The notes under the pieces: model-generated
What the model was told of the DNA's origin: nothing
Database searches by the model: none
What the model saw: the letters and a program-made list of their open reading frames with translations, nothing else
Made by a program: the position numbers and the translations under genes
Shown here: positions 22,401 to 35,500 of the stretch, piece by piece
Layout: each line of letters opens with the position of its first letter
Position numbering within the stretch: the first letter of the stretch is position 1
Source: Anaeramoeba flamelloides
Lineage: Eukaryota > Metamonada > Anaeramoebidae
Assembly (NCBI GenBank): GCA_027625915.1
Contig: JANTQA010000008.1
Coordinates: 9,470,501 to 9,534,500, forward strand
DNA length: 64,000 nt
Direction of reading: 5' to 3'

Positions 22401-25400
22401 GTAATAAATAATTTTCTTGATGAATGTCTAAAATGCATTCATTAACTTTATCATTCAAACCGGGTAAAGTGGATATAGCTGCTAATAAATCCATCGCAGT
22501 TTGAACAACCTTTTCAGAATTGCAAGTTAAACCTAGTGTTAAAATCCTTATTGTATCATTATAATTTAACACCCCCATTAATCCAGGCTATTTTTGAAAT
22601 ATTTTGTTAATAATTTTTTTGTGAAATAATTTTTTTAGTTTTTTGTTAACTAAGCTATTTCCAAGAAAGTGTGAGCAAATTTATTTTAAAATATATTTAT
22701 GTAAACCATTCTTCAAAAAAACATTTAAATATCCAAAATCATTAACCACCATTTATAGATTCTTGATAATAATTCAATTTGTTTCTTAGTATTGTATTGC
22801 ATAAATAAAATATATTAAAATTTATGATCTCGATTTTATCTGATATTTTTTTAGGTGAAAATTGGTGTTTATTATTTTCTTTTTGATTGAAAAAATCATT
22901 TTTATAACTTGTTTAATCTCAACAAAATTAACAATATAATTAAAAATATATAACTGCGTTTTCGTGTTTAAAAAATCATTTTTTCCCTTTCCATATTTCC
23001 GGTTTTTTATTGAAATTGGTTGTACATTGCTGTAACCAAAAAAAGTGCTATTTTTTTTTTCATTTTTTGGGAATATTTCAACTAACATGTTTTGAATTAA
23101 ATACATAAGCGTTTGGTTCAATCGGTATAAATATTAAACTTAATTTGGTATAGTTGATTAATGATTACCATCACTAAAAAAGATTATTTTTTATGAAATG
23201 TAAAAAAAAATACCCCACTTTTTTGGAAATACCTTACTTTGAATCAATAAAAAATTGGATTATAATTGTTGAATAAAAGTAAATTCACTAATACAGTTTT
23301 GGGTAAAACTTTTGAACTTTTGGAATGAATATTTTCAAGAATTTTTTTTTTTTTTTTTTTTTTTGAAAACTTTAATCTATCTTTTTCATAGAAAGGACAT
23401 ACCCATAAAAAATGATCAATATTTTCAATAACTTCTTGTTTTAATAAAGAGATCTAAATATTTGAACAACTATAGATCAAATGAAATAGGTTACTTTATT
23501 AAGTTTTTTAGAACTTTATATATGGTTTGAATCTATAAAGTGCTAAAAAAAGATCTTTATTAGATAATCCTCTACTGTTTATGAGTATTAGCTTATTGTT
23601 TTTTTTTTTTGTTTTTTTGAGAAATAAAGGGTTAAGTTGTTTGTTAAAGTCTCTAAATATAAAAAATAGAAGAGACAGATGGATAGAAGAAATGTTAATT
23701 TTCTCGAGATCTTAATTAACCAGTTATGTTTTTTATTAAAAAAAAATAGAATTCAAAGGGTGTTGTTATTGGATAGTGTTATTTATTTTGAGAGTTTAAA
23801 GATGGGTGAAGAAAATAACTTTTTAAAAATGTTATAATTTTGAATCAGTTAATTTTTTCGTTGAGATTGATTACTTTTATTATATTTTAAAAAGTCCTCT
23901 AGCTTGAAAGATCTTAAAAAAAATTACGAAAAAAAACTTTTCAGAACTTTTCTATTTTTTTTTTAATTAATTTTTAATCATTAAAGATCCTCACATTTCA
24001 ACCAATAATAACTCATGCAATTTGGCTCATAGTTTCGACAAAAAGCAAAATATTTTTCAATCTGGGTGCTATAAATATCACCCTATTAAGAAAAATATAT
24101 TGCTTATTTTCTCAACTTCGCACAAATAACGACAGATATTTTGTAAATGTGGAGTCTGAATATTGATAATTCAGCCTATAAATTGGTCTCGAAAGGCAGA
24201 TTTTTTTCTAAAATTCTAGAGATTGTTTTACTAATACAAAGATCCTTTTTAATTGATAAGATCAACTTTTAGAACTATTTTACAAAGGGGTTTTTTAGAG
24301 AGAAAAATGAACTATGGAGCACTAATGTGATTTACATTAACTAGTAACACAGTTTAATTTTAATCGTTGACAGTGGTAGACGCTAATCCCTTAATCCGTC
24401 TGAAAAGTTTTTGGTACCTTTTGAGTATATTTAGGTATGTTAGTGCTTTTTAGGGGTATTTTTATGTGTATTCCAGGGTATATTTGGGTTTGTTTGGTTT
24501 GTGTTGGTGTGGATGTGTTATGCTAGATTAAACCAAATTATTTAGGAATGGAACGTTAAATAAGGTTTTATTTGAATCAACCTTGGGTCGGGTATGGGTA
24601 TTGTATGTAAGACTAGATATTTAATGTTATTTTTGAGATGGCAAAATATCTTCTCAAAATTTTCAGTAAGGTTCCACAATTAAAAATTGACAAAACAAAG
24701 ACATTTTCTCATTTTTTAAGATTGTATTAGCAATGATTAGAAATGTTATAAGCATTCTAAGGTACCAATTCCTTCACACAAAATGTGTAGAGTGTTATTC
24801 TAATAATTGGCATTTTTTCCTCTGTTCTGTTTAAAACCAAAAAAAAATTGTTCTTCAGTAAAATTGCAATTTTACAGTTAAACTGGTTCTATTACTAACT
24901 GTGATTTCTTAGAAGTCGTTCAAAAAGTGTTTGTGTGTTTAAAAAATTTTCAAGTCTTTTCGATTTTCTGTATTTTTGGGAATATTTGTTAGATTCGTTT
25001 CTGATTTAAAGTGAGTAAAATTTGGATTTGGCAAGTTTGGGTTTGTACAAAACTTTGTTGTGAATCACGAATTTAGCTTCATACATTTAGATTTTCTTCT
25101 CCAAAATTGACAAAAAAAAAATCAAGAGAAAAAAAGAAGAAAAATCATCAAAAAACAAAGAAAATTTGAGAAAGTTAACAAAAGAACAAAAAAAAAATCT
25201 TACGCGATTATTCATTAACGATTTTACGGCTTTTGCAATTTCAAGTGTCAGAAGCAAATCCTTTTTTTCGGATGAAAGCGAATCAAATAGGAAATTTAGC
25301 AGATAAATATGACCTTTAGCTTCCACAAACTCTTCAAGCCAAGAAATTTGGTTTGTTCTTAGTTCAACACTTAAGGTTTTGATAAGATCCAAGTTTGGGT

Positions 25401-25781
25401 TGGTGCTTAATTCCTTAATGTACTCGTCAATTGATTTGCCTTGTTTTTGGTGTTTGCTTCCTTTCAGCAATTTAATTTTTTGATTGAGTGGAAGTTTTCT
25501 CATAAACTGTTCTTTCATTGGATCTAAATTCATCATTGACTTGAATAATTAAAAGATTAAAGAGAATTTGTTGTTTTTTCAATACAAAATAATTAAAAAA
25601 AAAAAAAAAAAAAGATCAGATGATTTTGGCAAAATAGAAATTAAGACAAAGGTACAATCAAATTATCAAAATCTTTGTTCAATTTTTCAAGTTCTTCTTG
25701 TGACAGCACAACATCAGACTCTTTGATTTTTTGGACTTTTTGCTTGTTCAAGTTTCTTTTTGTTCTAACACGTTTCAGCAT
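19492..25781 (-). CDS. Diaphanous-related formin (GBD/FH3-FH1-FH2-DAD), three exons
   Basis: Exons on the minus strand: 25781-25656, 25539-25204 and 22587-19492, all phase 0 with GTACCT and GTAAGA donors, giving about 1,185 residues. Residues ~30-400 form the GTPase-binding/FH3 armadillo region ([22 protein letters not shown] joined to [12 protein letters not shown]). A lysine/asparagine-rich coiled coil follows. FH1 (~596-706) has seven proline runs of the [11 protein letters not shown] type that bind profilin. FH2 (~713-1083) carries VALNWKKLP and the [19 protein letters not shown] signature and should nucleate and track actin barbed ends. A DAD ([15 protein letters not shown], ~1117-1137) followed by a basic tail implies autoinhibition released by a Rho-family GTPase. 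The ATG at 25781 is the best start seen, but an extra 5' exon is possible. Confidence 0.93.
22651..23236. mobile_element. Family N element, copy 2 (formin intron)
   Basis: A 586-bp unit from TAAGCTATTTCCAAGAAAGT to ACTTTTTTGGAAATACCTTA, with TA at both extremes as in Tc1/mariner-like insertions. It is the inverted counterpart of 52891-53476. On the minus strand it keeps a ~99-codon open frame (23121-22822) similar to that in the other copy. It lies just upstream of the third formin exon, in the 2.6-kb intron 25203-22588. Confidence 0.8.
24117..24397. repeat. ~285-bp dispersed repeat X, copy 2 (formin intron)
   Basis: Direct-orientation counterpart of 10018-10298, with the same order of conserved blocks (ATTGATAATTCAGCC, CTAATACAAAGATCC, GCACTAATGTGATT, CTAATCCCTTAATCC). 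Non-coding. Directly downstream (about 24410-24620) is a G/T-rich stretch unlike its surroundings, for which I have no explanation. Confidence 0.6.
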
Positions 25782-25927
25782 CTTAAAAAAGATTTTGTCA
25801 AAAAAAATCCAAATGCTAAAAAATGAAGATTTATTTTTCCATTTCCAAAAACACTCAACACAATGAAGTCTATTCTATAGACGAAATATATTTCATAATT
25901 TTGAATATTTTGAGAAAGTATGTTCAT

Positions 25928-26096
25928 TACTGGTATTTGAATTAAAAATGGTTACAATTTCACTTCCTTTTCAATTTCCTTATTTCATAAAATAGACTCA
26001 CAAACTTACAACTTACTTCTTTGAAAACTCTATTTGTAAAGTAAAAATCCCGGTAAAGGAAGTGAAAATTTTTTCCATTTATAATTCAAATACAAG
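25928..26096. repeat. MITE family P copy 1
   Basis: About 169 bp with inverted ends TACTGGTATTTGAATTAAAA and TTTATAATTCAAATACAAG. Inside these lies a second inverted pair, TTTCACTTCCTTTTC and GGAAGTGAAAATTTTTTCC. Confidence 0.65.
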
Positions 26097-26594
26097 ATGA
26101 TGTGGGTGGTTGAGAAAAATAACCTTTTTTGTCGAGGTAAATACAGGTGACAAAATTTACTCTGTGTTTATATTTTCGGGATGGGTGATGGGTGAGCTAA
26201 ATCAAGGAGACGTAATTCCAACTAATCTTACTAGTATTTAAATTAAAAATTAAAAAAAATTTTCACTTTATTTTCCTTTTTTTTTTTTACAAGAAGAAAT
26301 TTCTAGTTAACTCTTTTAAATTGTTCTTACTATGTATTTATTTAGTTATACCTTAAAATGGGGTACATTGATATATTATTAATCCACAATAGAACCATAA
26401 ATCAGATTTTGAAAGAATTGTAAAAAGGTAAACTGTTGAAATTTTTTACAATTAAAATTTCAAAAATAGATGAAATAATGAAAATATTTTTAACTTATTT
26501 GCCACTTTCTTATTTTGGAAAAATGTTTTTAAGAGCTTTGAAGATTGTATTTTATTCTTCTAAAAATAAAGAAAATTTTTTAATTAGTTTACAA

Positions 26595-26762
26595 TACTGG
26601 TATTTGAATAATAAATGGGATTTTTAATCACTTCATTTTTAATTTCTCTTTTTTAAGAGAACATAGATCAAGAACCTCTTTCTTTAAGAACTATATTTAT
26701 AAAAAAAAAAATATGGAAAAGGAAGTGAAAATTCTTTCCCATTTAGAATTCAAATACCAGTA
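26595..26762. repeat. MITE family P copy 2
   Basis: About 168 bp from TACTGGTATTTGAATAATAA to TAGAATTCAAATACCAGTA, with internal AATCACTTCATTTTT and AGGAAGTGAAAATTC. The ends are nearly perfect inverted repeats. Confidence 0.65.
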
Positions 26763-26939
26763 AGAATGTTTTTGGAAAAAATGTTTGAAAAGTGATTTTA
26801 CAAAAAATCATAAGAATGGAAAAGGAAGAAAAAAAAGTGTAAACTTTTTTATTAATTATCAATACCAGAAAACAATAATATGACTTTTAAACCTGTTTTT
26901 CAAAATACAAGATGGCTTCTTTTTTCAAGAGTTTACACA

Positions 26940-27117
26940 TTACTGCATTTGAATTACCTATGGAAAAAAATTTTCACTTCATTTTGGATATTTTCTTTTT
27001 TCAAATAATATTTTCCATGAAGTATGTAGATTATAATTTGTGGAGTTTATTTTATGAAAAAACAGAAATTATAAATGAAGTGAAAATATTTCTCGGTTTA
27101 TATTACAAATACCAGTA
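26940..27117. repeat. MITE family P copy 3
   Basis: About 178 bp from TTACTGCATTTGAATTACCT to TTTATATTACAAATACCAGTA, with internal TTTTCACTTCATTTT and GAAGTGAAAATATTT. Third copy within 1.2 kb. Confidence 0.6.
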
Positions 27118-27622
27118 GATGATCCAAGAAATCAACAATAAGCTATAAATAATACCAAGTTGATTTCTTAAAGTTCTATTATTAAAAAAGGAAAGTCTCA
27201 AAATTAAGGATTAAAAGTTAAAATTTTCCAAAAATCAGAGAAAGAAAATTTTTGCAAATAAAAAAAAACTTTTAATTTTGACAAAAATAGCAAACAATAA
27301 GAAAAAATTTTACAATAATTTAATTCATAATTTTAAAATTTTCTCAATATACCAAGAGTCAACTTTCAAAATTGATTTGGTTTTCAGTATAGACTTTAAT
27401 ATTGAAACTGAGATTGATTAGAATATTAAGAAGAAAAAGTCATGATTTATATTGAAACACAGACTTAAGGTATGAATAAGGTTATTTTGGATTTTAAGAG
27501 ATTGTAATGTGAAAATTAAAAATATATATTTTTGCAGAGATTTTTGAGAAGAGAAAGCCCAATAAAATTATAAAATTTATATTATTCGAGTTTTCCTATT
27601 ACATTTCGGTTTCTAGAAAGAA

Positions 27623-27847
27623 TACTATTTGTTCAAAAATAAATGGTAGAAAATTTTCATTGGCTTTCCAAAATTAGATTTTTAAATGAATGTATCCTTA
27701 CAAATTTTTAATAATCTTTAAAATCGGCTAAAATTATTAATATCCTCTTTAGAACGGGGTTTCAGAAGATTGACTTTAATTCTCTGATATATTTTTTTAG
27801 GAAAGCCGAATGAAAATTTTGTGCGTATTATTTTAAAATTAACAGTA
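27623..27847. repeat. MITE family S copy 2
   Basis: Left arm TACTATTTGTTCAAAAATAA then GAAAATTTTCATTGGCTTTCC; right arm GGAAAGCCGAATGAAAATTTTG then AAAATTAACAGTA. The arms are approximate reverse complements, as in the other S copies. Confidence 0.55.
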
Positions 27848-29514
27848 CATGAAAAAATCAACTTTAGATTAAAAAAAACAAAATTAATTCATAATTTATA
27901 GAAGGAAAGATTATTTTAAATTTAAAAAAAATATTACTCTCTCATTTCAGTAAAAAAAAAAAACACAGAAATTGAAGAACCGGAGAATCAATAACTTTTT
28001 TGTATTTAATTAACTTTATGATTTTGTTATTTACACTTTAAATAGTTGAATGAAAAATATGAGTAAAATTCAATTCATAAAATTTGAAATACTCTTGATC
28101 AATAAATTAAACTTTCTAAAACCGGTTGATGATTTTTTAAAAATTGGAAATATTACACAAAAAATCAGAAATTTAATTTCTTTTAACTTGATTTTCTTTG
28201 CTTTAGCCAATAATAATAATAAAAAAAATATTATTCATTATTACAAGCCATGTTTTATAGTCCACTTCTTTTATTTTTCGGAATATTGATTTCCAAGAGA
28301 AATATTCGTTGAAATTCAAATAAAGACAAATTTTACTTAATAACGCCCTTAATCATTTAAATTTTTCTATAATATATTTCAACACGTTTGCAAAAATTGA
28401 TGTCTTAATATTTTAAGTTTTTTTACAAAATTTGTCATTTTTCCAAAAACTCAAAATATAAAGAAGTCAATTGTTACACACGTGGACTTATTACTTAATT
28501 ATTTATGAATAAAATAAACATATCCAAATAAACCAGAAAAAAATAGAGTAAACACCAATAATTATTCTTATTTTGATTTATTTATTAATAATTTTACTTA
28601 TTTGGTTCTTTAATGTTGGTTTTATTTTAATTTTATTCTCTTTCTTTTTTTTTTTTGAGGTAAAAATATTTGTCAATCTTGAAAAATCAAAAAATTTTAA
28701 AGAAAAAATTTTAAAAAAAAATAATATTTTAAATAACTTTAAATTTTAGTAGATTGTATTAATAGAATATTTATTCGTATGTTATTTGATCAAAATGTTG
28801 AGAAATTGTCTGAAAAAAATGGTATATACCGTCACGTTCACTTTAAGAAACAAACATTCAACTAAAATTAAAGCACAAAAAAAAATCCCAAATTAAGGTA
28901 CAAAATTAAAATAGTAGTAAAATAATTTGTCTAAAAAAAATATCAAATTTTGTACTTCAATTTGAGATTTTGTCTATATTTTAAATTTTCTTTTAAAGTT
29001 TGTGTCTTAAAAGTGATATTAACTGTAAAATAAAATCCAGAAATAGGAATTCCTCGAAGAGAACTATTCTTTATTTAAATCATAAAACCAATTTCACATG
29101 AATAAAGAAAAACAGTGTACAAAATATATAAAAAATCTTACTTTCAATAAAGTTTACAATTAAAAAAGTCAAATTTAGCGAAATTAAGAGAGCTTTCAGA
29201 TGGGTTTAATTTGATGTTTTGAATTCTATTTTGATTCTAATAATCAAACTAGTTTATGGACTTGGTTTTTGTTATAAAAAGAAGGAAAAAATAAGTAAAA
29301 ATAATATTTAAAATTAGAACTTTTTGACGATTTTATAATTCGGTGCTATTTGATAATTTGAATTATTTTGAAAATTCTTTTCGATTTCAAATAATAATTT
29401 TACTTATTATTTCGTGAGTCATCAGACAAAAAGTACTGTTGACCCAGAAAACGAACCAAAATTAAATCCAAAATTATTGACTTCATTTTTTCTTATTTTC
29501 ATTTTGGATCCTAA

Positions 29515-32500
29515 ATGAAATATTTGCAATTTCTTTTCATAATTTCACTGATTCTAACATGCTTTCAAGTGTGTGCTGAAGGAAAATTACTCCTTAACAT
29601 GTTAACAAGAGACGAATCTGAAAATCTTCAAAGGACACTTCCGTTATGGAAAAATGTTATTGATTATTGGGTTATTGGTGTTGACGTTTTAAATACCGAC
29701 AATAGTGAAGAGATCATTTACAACGAACTAGGTTTGTGAGCGAGAATTCTTTTTTTCTCTTTGCGGTTTTGAAAAAAAAATAACAACAAAAAACAAAAAT
29801 AAACAATCAAAAACAAAAAAATAACACAAATTTACTTTATTTTTTTCTTTTCTTTTCTTTTGTTTTGTTTTGTTTTTTCTTTAAACAAAACTGGAAGATA
29901 ACAAATCGATCAAATGGCTAATAATTAAAATCTAACAATTTTTTTTTTTCTTGTTTTTTTTTTCTCTTATTTGGTTAATTCCATTATAGGTCATTTACCT
30001 GGGAAGATTGTTGTAGTTAATTTTACAGGAATGGGGCCAACTTGGACGATACTTGTTGAAGAAGGAATTAAATCCTTCCCAGAAGCTACACATGGTATTA
30101 TTGCTGACGCAGATTTTTCACCATTAAACAATCATTTCGATCGTTCACAACTTGATCCAATGTCAAGTAAGCATCTTTTTGAAATGTACAGCGACGAAAG
30201 AAGGAATATAAGGACTTTAGATTGGGTCTATCGAAATATCCCAGGTGTTAAAATTGAAAGAAGAGTTCACCAAATTATTAAAGTTCCAAAAATACCAGGT
30301 TTGTAACTTGTTTTGGTTCACTGTTTTCCTGAATCTTTTTTTCAAAATGAAACACTTTCACAAATTTGAAAATTTTTTGGATTTTAAACAATTAATCCAA
30401 AGAAATAGGAGGGAGAGTTTCTATTGAAAACAAAAAAAACAATTCATAACTTGGAACAAGAAAAACAATTTTACACCCCTTTACTCTCTTTCTGTAACTT
30501 TAAGGACTATGTTTCTCACTCTGGAGGGTGCTGAGTTATTGTGTTATTTTACTTTTGCTTTACAAAAAGAATACTAGTTCTTAAGAAATTGGAAAAAAAG
30601 TACAGTTTCGAAGAAAAGAAACCAAAAAAAAAAAAAAAAATAAAAAAAGAGATTTTTGGTTTTTCGAAAATTTCAAAATTAAATTGCTTGAAAGGAATTT
30701 TAAAGTACAATTGAAATTTTAAAACATTTTAAACTTGCAAAATAACTAAAAACAATATTTATAACAGCTATAGAAATTGCTTTGTGTTTATAGATTTGAA
30801 ATAGAAATTATGAAATATGCAAATCATAATTTTGGCAGGATCTAAAGTTGGATCTTTAAGAAGGTGGAAAATTGTGGGAATTGTTTGGAATTGTGAAAAT
30901 TTCCCTGTTTTTTAAACAAGAAATTCTCAGTGTGGTGAATTTAATTGAAATTATAGAACTCTTTCAAGAGAGTTTTTTTTTATACAATTTCCCTGTTTTC
31001 ACTTGAAAACGTGAATTTCTAATTTGCTTAGAATGGAAACCTTTACTTCATAAAATTTTGAAGATAATAAATATTTTTCTTAACAAAAATATATTTGCAG
31101 AATAATAATGAAGCTTTATAAAATAAAAGTCTGTCTGAAATTATTTACAAAGTCAATTAAAAAAGAATTTCAAAGCTACCCTAATAAACTTTTTTTTTAT
31201 AACATGTTATAAAGATGTTATAAAATTTCATAATAACAAACTTTTATAACATAAATGTTTTTAATAAGATGTGTTATAAAATTTTGTAACCTGTTATAAG
31301 CCTGCTATAAGAATATTTTGTTTAAAAAATATTGAAAAAATCATTAATAAAAAGGAACTTTTGCTATAAAAATATTATATAGATGTTTTAAAAAATTTTT
31401 TAAAAGGGTAAGGGGCTTGTTCTTTAAAAAAAATTTTTATTTCAGGACTCGAACATAATTTCAAAATCATGAATAATGATGAGTTAAGAAGGTAAGTTCC
31501 AAACGAATTCTTCAGATACATCATAAATGTAATTCTTTCATTTTGTCTAAAGTTCAGACAACCCTCTATCCACAGATAAAAAATTATTTTTATAAAAAAA
31601 GAACTTTTTATGCATTTTTTTTCGATTTTATTCTATTGTAAAAACATCAATCACATAGTATTGATTTCTAGGAAAATTATGGAATTTTAAAAGAGTTATT
31701 AGTACAAAAATACGAACAACAGGACTAAATTAAAAACGACTTGGATCAATATCTTTTTTACGCTCATAAGAAAAAATAAAATTGAAAAACTAAAAGTTTG
31801 ATAAAACTAATACTTTCATAAACATTTCATCTTTAGTAATAAGGCTTATTTACAATTTAATAAACATTACAGAACTTCAAATTCTTGAGCCAATTTATTT
31901 AGTATTATGAGCAGTACTGCAATTTTTAAAAGTCTTTAGTGAGAAAAAAAGGGGGTATTTTGGTGTAAAAAATTTTTAAATCACTTGAAATATGAATTTT
32001 AATTAAATTCAACATTGGGGTATAATCTTTAATAGATAATAACTAATAGTTTTAAAAATGTTGTATTATTCTAATAAAACTGAAATATAGAAAAAAAATT
32101 ACTTATGATAAATATTGAAAGTGTCGTTGAGTGCCTTTGATTCCCGCTCAGTGTCACAGCTTTTCCAGGATTCAAAAGAATTGAGTCAATTCTATTGATT
32201 TTACTCTATTCTTTTAAATTCTGGTTAACTTAACGAAAAGTGTCCGTAAAGTGTCGAAGAGTGCTGTTAAGTGCCTACGTTTTCTTGAGGTTTTCTGATT
32301 ATTTGTGAAGTGTTCTAGGTTTTTTTTACTTTTTGAAATAAACAGAAAATTTATTAAAATTTTCTGTTTATTTCAAAAAGTAAAAAAAACCTAGAACACT
32401 TCACAAATAATCAGAAAACTCAAGTAAACATAACGTAGAAATCCGAAAAAAAATTTTTTTCCAATTTAAAAGAACAAATAATTCTTTAATAGTCTAAATA

Positions 32501-35500
32501 ATTGATTCCCGATTTGAAAGATATTCATCAGATTTAAAACACTTTTAAAATATAATAAAAATGGCCTCTTAGCTTTGAAGAAAAAATTTTCTAATTTTTT
32601 ACTATTAAATTTGAAAAAAATCCTAATAGAAACTAGAAAATTGGATTTTTCCCAATAACCTATATTGTTAAATATCTTTAAAAATAATTTTTGATCAAAG
32701 ATCTTTTATTAATCCAATTGTGTTTATGATAATTGAAGTTATCTAAAAGTGAAAAATTATCAAAGGTTTTGTTTTTTTTTGGATAAATTTTTTACAGGAT
32801 CGTGTTTGGGAAAAAAAGTTAAACACGATTTTTAATTGGAAACCTTACTAAATAACCAAAATAGTAATTTCAATTAAATAAGAAATAATCTAACTCCAAA
32901 TAACCATTCTTCATTTTAGTACCAATAAAACCAAAGAAAACAATTTAGATAAGCTAAACTAAATTCCAAAAAATTGGACACAGTTTAAACAGTTGAAAGA
33001 ATAACAATACCACACTTGACATTCAATTTGGAAATAATTTTTATTTTACAAACTATTTCATTTTTTAGCTTTTTTGTTTTGTTTTCATTTCCTTTTTCCC
33101 AGTTACTTAATCTGTTTCATTAGATCTGGAAATTTTTTTCCTTGATTGATAGAACGTTAGTTTTGGGTTTGTTGAAGAGAAAAATCACATACAATTAATC
33201 GATGGTATCTTATCATTTGATCGATCAACAATTGTTGGTGAAATTTTAATAAATGTACTAAATACAATTTTTGTTCCACTTGTTTCATCGTTTTGGACAT
33301 ACCAATTTTTATTTTTTTGTTTTATATTTTTTTTCTTTTATTTGGATCAAAAATGATTACTGATCAAAACATTAATACTCGGTTACTTAAATGTGGTTTA
33401 ATATTACGTTTGGAAAAATACACAAAATTTGGATTTTTTTTGTCTATTTTTTATTTTTGATTTTGGGTGTCTAAATTTTTGGAATGGGGTTTATTTCCAA
33501 AAAATCGGAGTAAATATGTTTTAAAATATCTTTATTAAACTCAATCCTCGTAATACTATTTAAACAATTTATAAAATTATTAACAATCATTTATTGATTC
33601 TTAATAATAATTTAAATTTTTTTTATTAGTATTGTATTACATAAACAAATAATATGAAATTTTCTCCTTTAATTTGTATCTGGTATTTTTTAGGGGAGTG
33701 GAAATTGGTGATTATTTTTTTCTTTTTGATCGAAAAAACCATTTTCAAAAGAGGTTTAATCTCTACAAAATTTTCAATCGAATTGAAAACATATAAACAC
33801 TTTCGATTGTTTAAAAAATGGTTTGAATCCTTATCATATTTCCAGTTTTTTATCGAAATTGAGTCGTACACCATTTTCTCCAAAAAAAGTGCTTTTTTTT
33901 TTTCCTTTTTTGGGGAATATTTTGATCGAACATATTTTGAAATAAACACAACATGTATTGATTTAATTGATATTAATAATTCACTTAATTTTATATTAAC
34001 AGCTTACAAATAGATCCACTAACAAAGATGATTTTTTATGAAATCTAAAAAAAAATGCACCACTTTTTTGGAAATACATAATATTGATATTGAGATCCAA
34101 TTAGTACTTATGGAGATCTTAACACAATAATTTAAATTTTTTAAGAAATATTTAATAATTTGTTAATCAAAACAAACCATTCTAACCTAAAAAAAAATTA
34201 CCTTCAAAATGTAATTCATCATTTTATCATCATCCAATCAACAAAAAAAATTTAAATCTCCTTTTATATTGAGATACGATGAGTTATTTTCTTAATCTCA
34301 AAAATAGTTGAATTTTTAAAATATAGATCAATCATAGCAAAATCATTAACTAAAATTTAGTATCGTAAAAATGGTTATTGCGTTTAATCCTCCATTTTAT
34401 CTTTAATCAATTTTTTTTTTCTTTACTTTAAACGATCTGATTTTTCATTTTCAGGAATTTTTCTGTGATTTCTGTGATTCTCGTAAGCTTTATAATTAAA
34501 AAATATGTTTCATTTTTTTTCACAAACAAGATCCTATAAAAAAAATTTTAAAAAAAAAAAATAAAAAATTTGCTATTTTTCACTTTTTAGATAATTTCAT
34601 TAAGAATAAACAAGATTTTTGGTTAATAAGAGATCTTTGATCAAAAATTATTTTTAAAGATATTTTCCAGGTTGTGTCTGCAGTTATTTTCCCATTTAAA
34701 GTATTTGGTAAAATTGAAAAATGTTTTTTTTAAAAAAAATATACCAAATCAAAAAAAAAATTTATTACTAATACCGATAAATTGAATGATTAATTGTATA
34801 ATTATTATCCTTGATGTTTACTCGTAATAAAAAAAACTTTTTAAAAGATAAAATTATATTCAAAGGATGTTTATTTGAAACGATTTGATTTATCTCACCC
34901 TTTATATACAATTGTATTTCTATCTTCTAAATATTAATAATAATAATAATAATAATAATAAATTTAGGTCAAGAACAATATGCTACATGGATTGATCTAC
35001 CCGTTGAAGACAGAGAAGGTGGATATATGGATAGAACAGGAGAAAAACAACTTCGTTATATTTATTATTTAGAATTAGATCTTCAAGATTTCCCGAATGA
35101 TACAAGGTTTGAAATTTAATTGTATAACGAAAAACTAACTTTAATATAAACTTTTTTTTATCATAAACAGGTGTTTTTTTTTAAAATTATGTTTATCACA
35201 AATCCCTGACAGTTTCTAAAGAAAAATAAAAATGAAAAAAAAAACTTCCGTTACATTTTCTAGAATTCAAAAGAATTGAGTTATATCTATTAATTTTTCT
35301 AAATTATTTTGGATTCTGGAAAAGTACCATTCGTTTTTTTTTTAATTTAAGAAATATAATGAAAATTTAAGATTTTTTATTTTTATTTCTAATTTCAAAA
35401 AAATCGCCATTAGATTTTCCAGAATTTAAATTTAATGAAGAAAGCCGATTATTTTATGAATTCAATTTACATTTGATGTTAGGTTTTCATTTATTATTAT

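Larger units (their letters stand above)
25782..29514. other. Divergent intergenic region between formin and glycosyltransferase
   Basis: About 3.7 kb separating two divergently transcribed genes, so it must contain both promoters. It holds three family P MITEs (25928-26096, 26595-26762, 26940-27117) and a family S MITE (27623-27847). A less AT-rich patch at 26100-26230 lies between two MITEs and has no usable open frame. No other gene is seen. Confidence 0.6.
30299..34967 (+). other. 4.7-kb intron of the glycosyltransferase gene
   Basis: Donor G|GTTTGT after ATACCAG and acceptor AATTTAG, phase 1 to phase 1. It contains a TGTTATAA-rich patch (31195-31310), hairpin element H copy 1 (32120-32440), family M copy 5 and family N copy 3, then a (TAA)n run just before the acceptor. 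No in-phase internal exon was found. Confidence 0.7.

Noticed and set aside
24410-24620. G/T-rich block considered as a tRNA or telomere-like repeat
   Set aside because: No cloverleaf, no A/B boxes and no regular unit could be found.
26100-26230. Possible 5' exon of the formin on the minus strand
   Set aside because: Less AT-rich than its surroundings, but all usable frames hit stops and it lies between two MITEs.
31446-31491. Possible extra glycosyltransferase exon (GLEHNFKIMNNDELRR)
   Set aside because: Good AG and GTAAGT signals and coding-like, but it enters in phase 1 and leaves in phase 2, which throws the next exon (34968-35106) out of frame. Direct joining of 30298 to 34968 is in phase and fits the family pattern.
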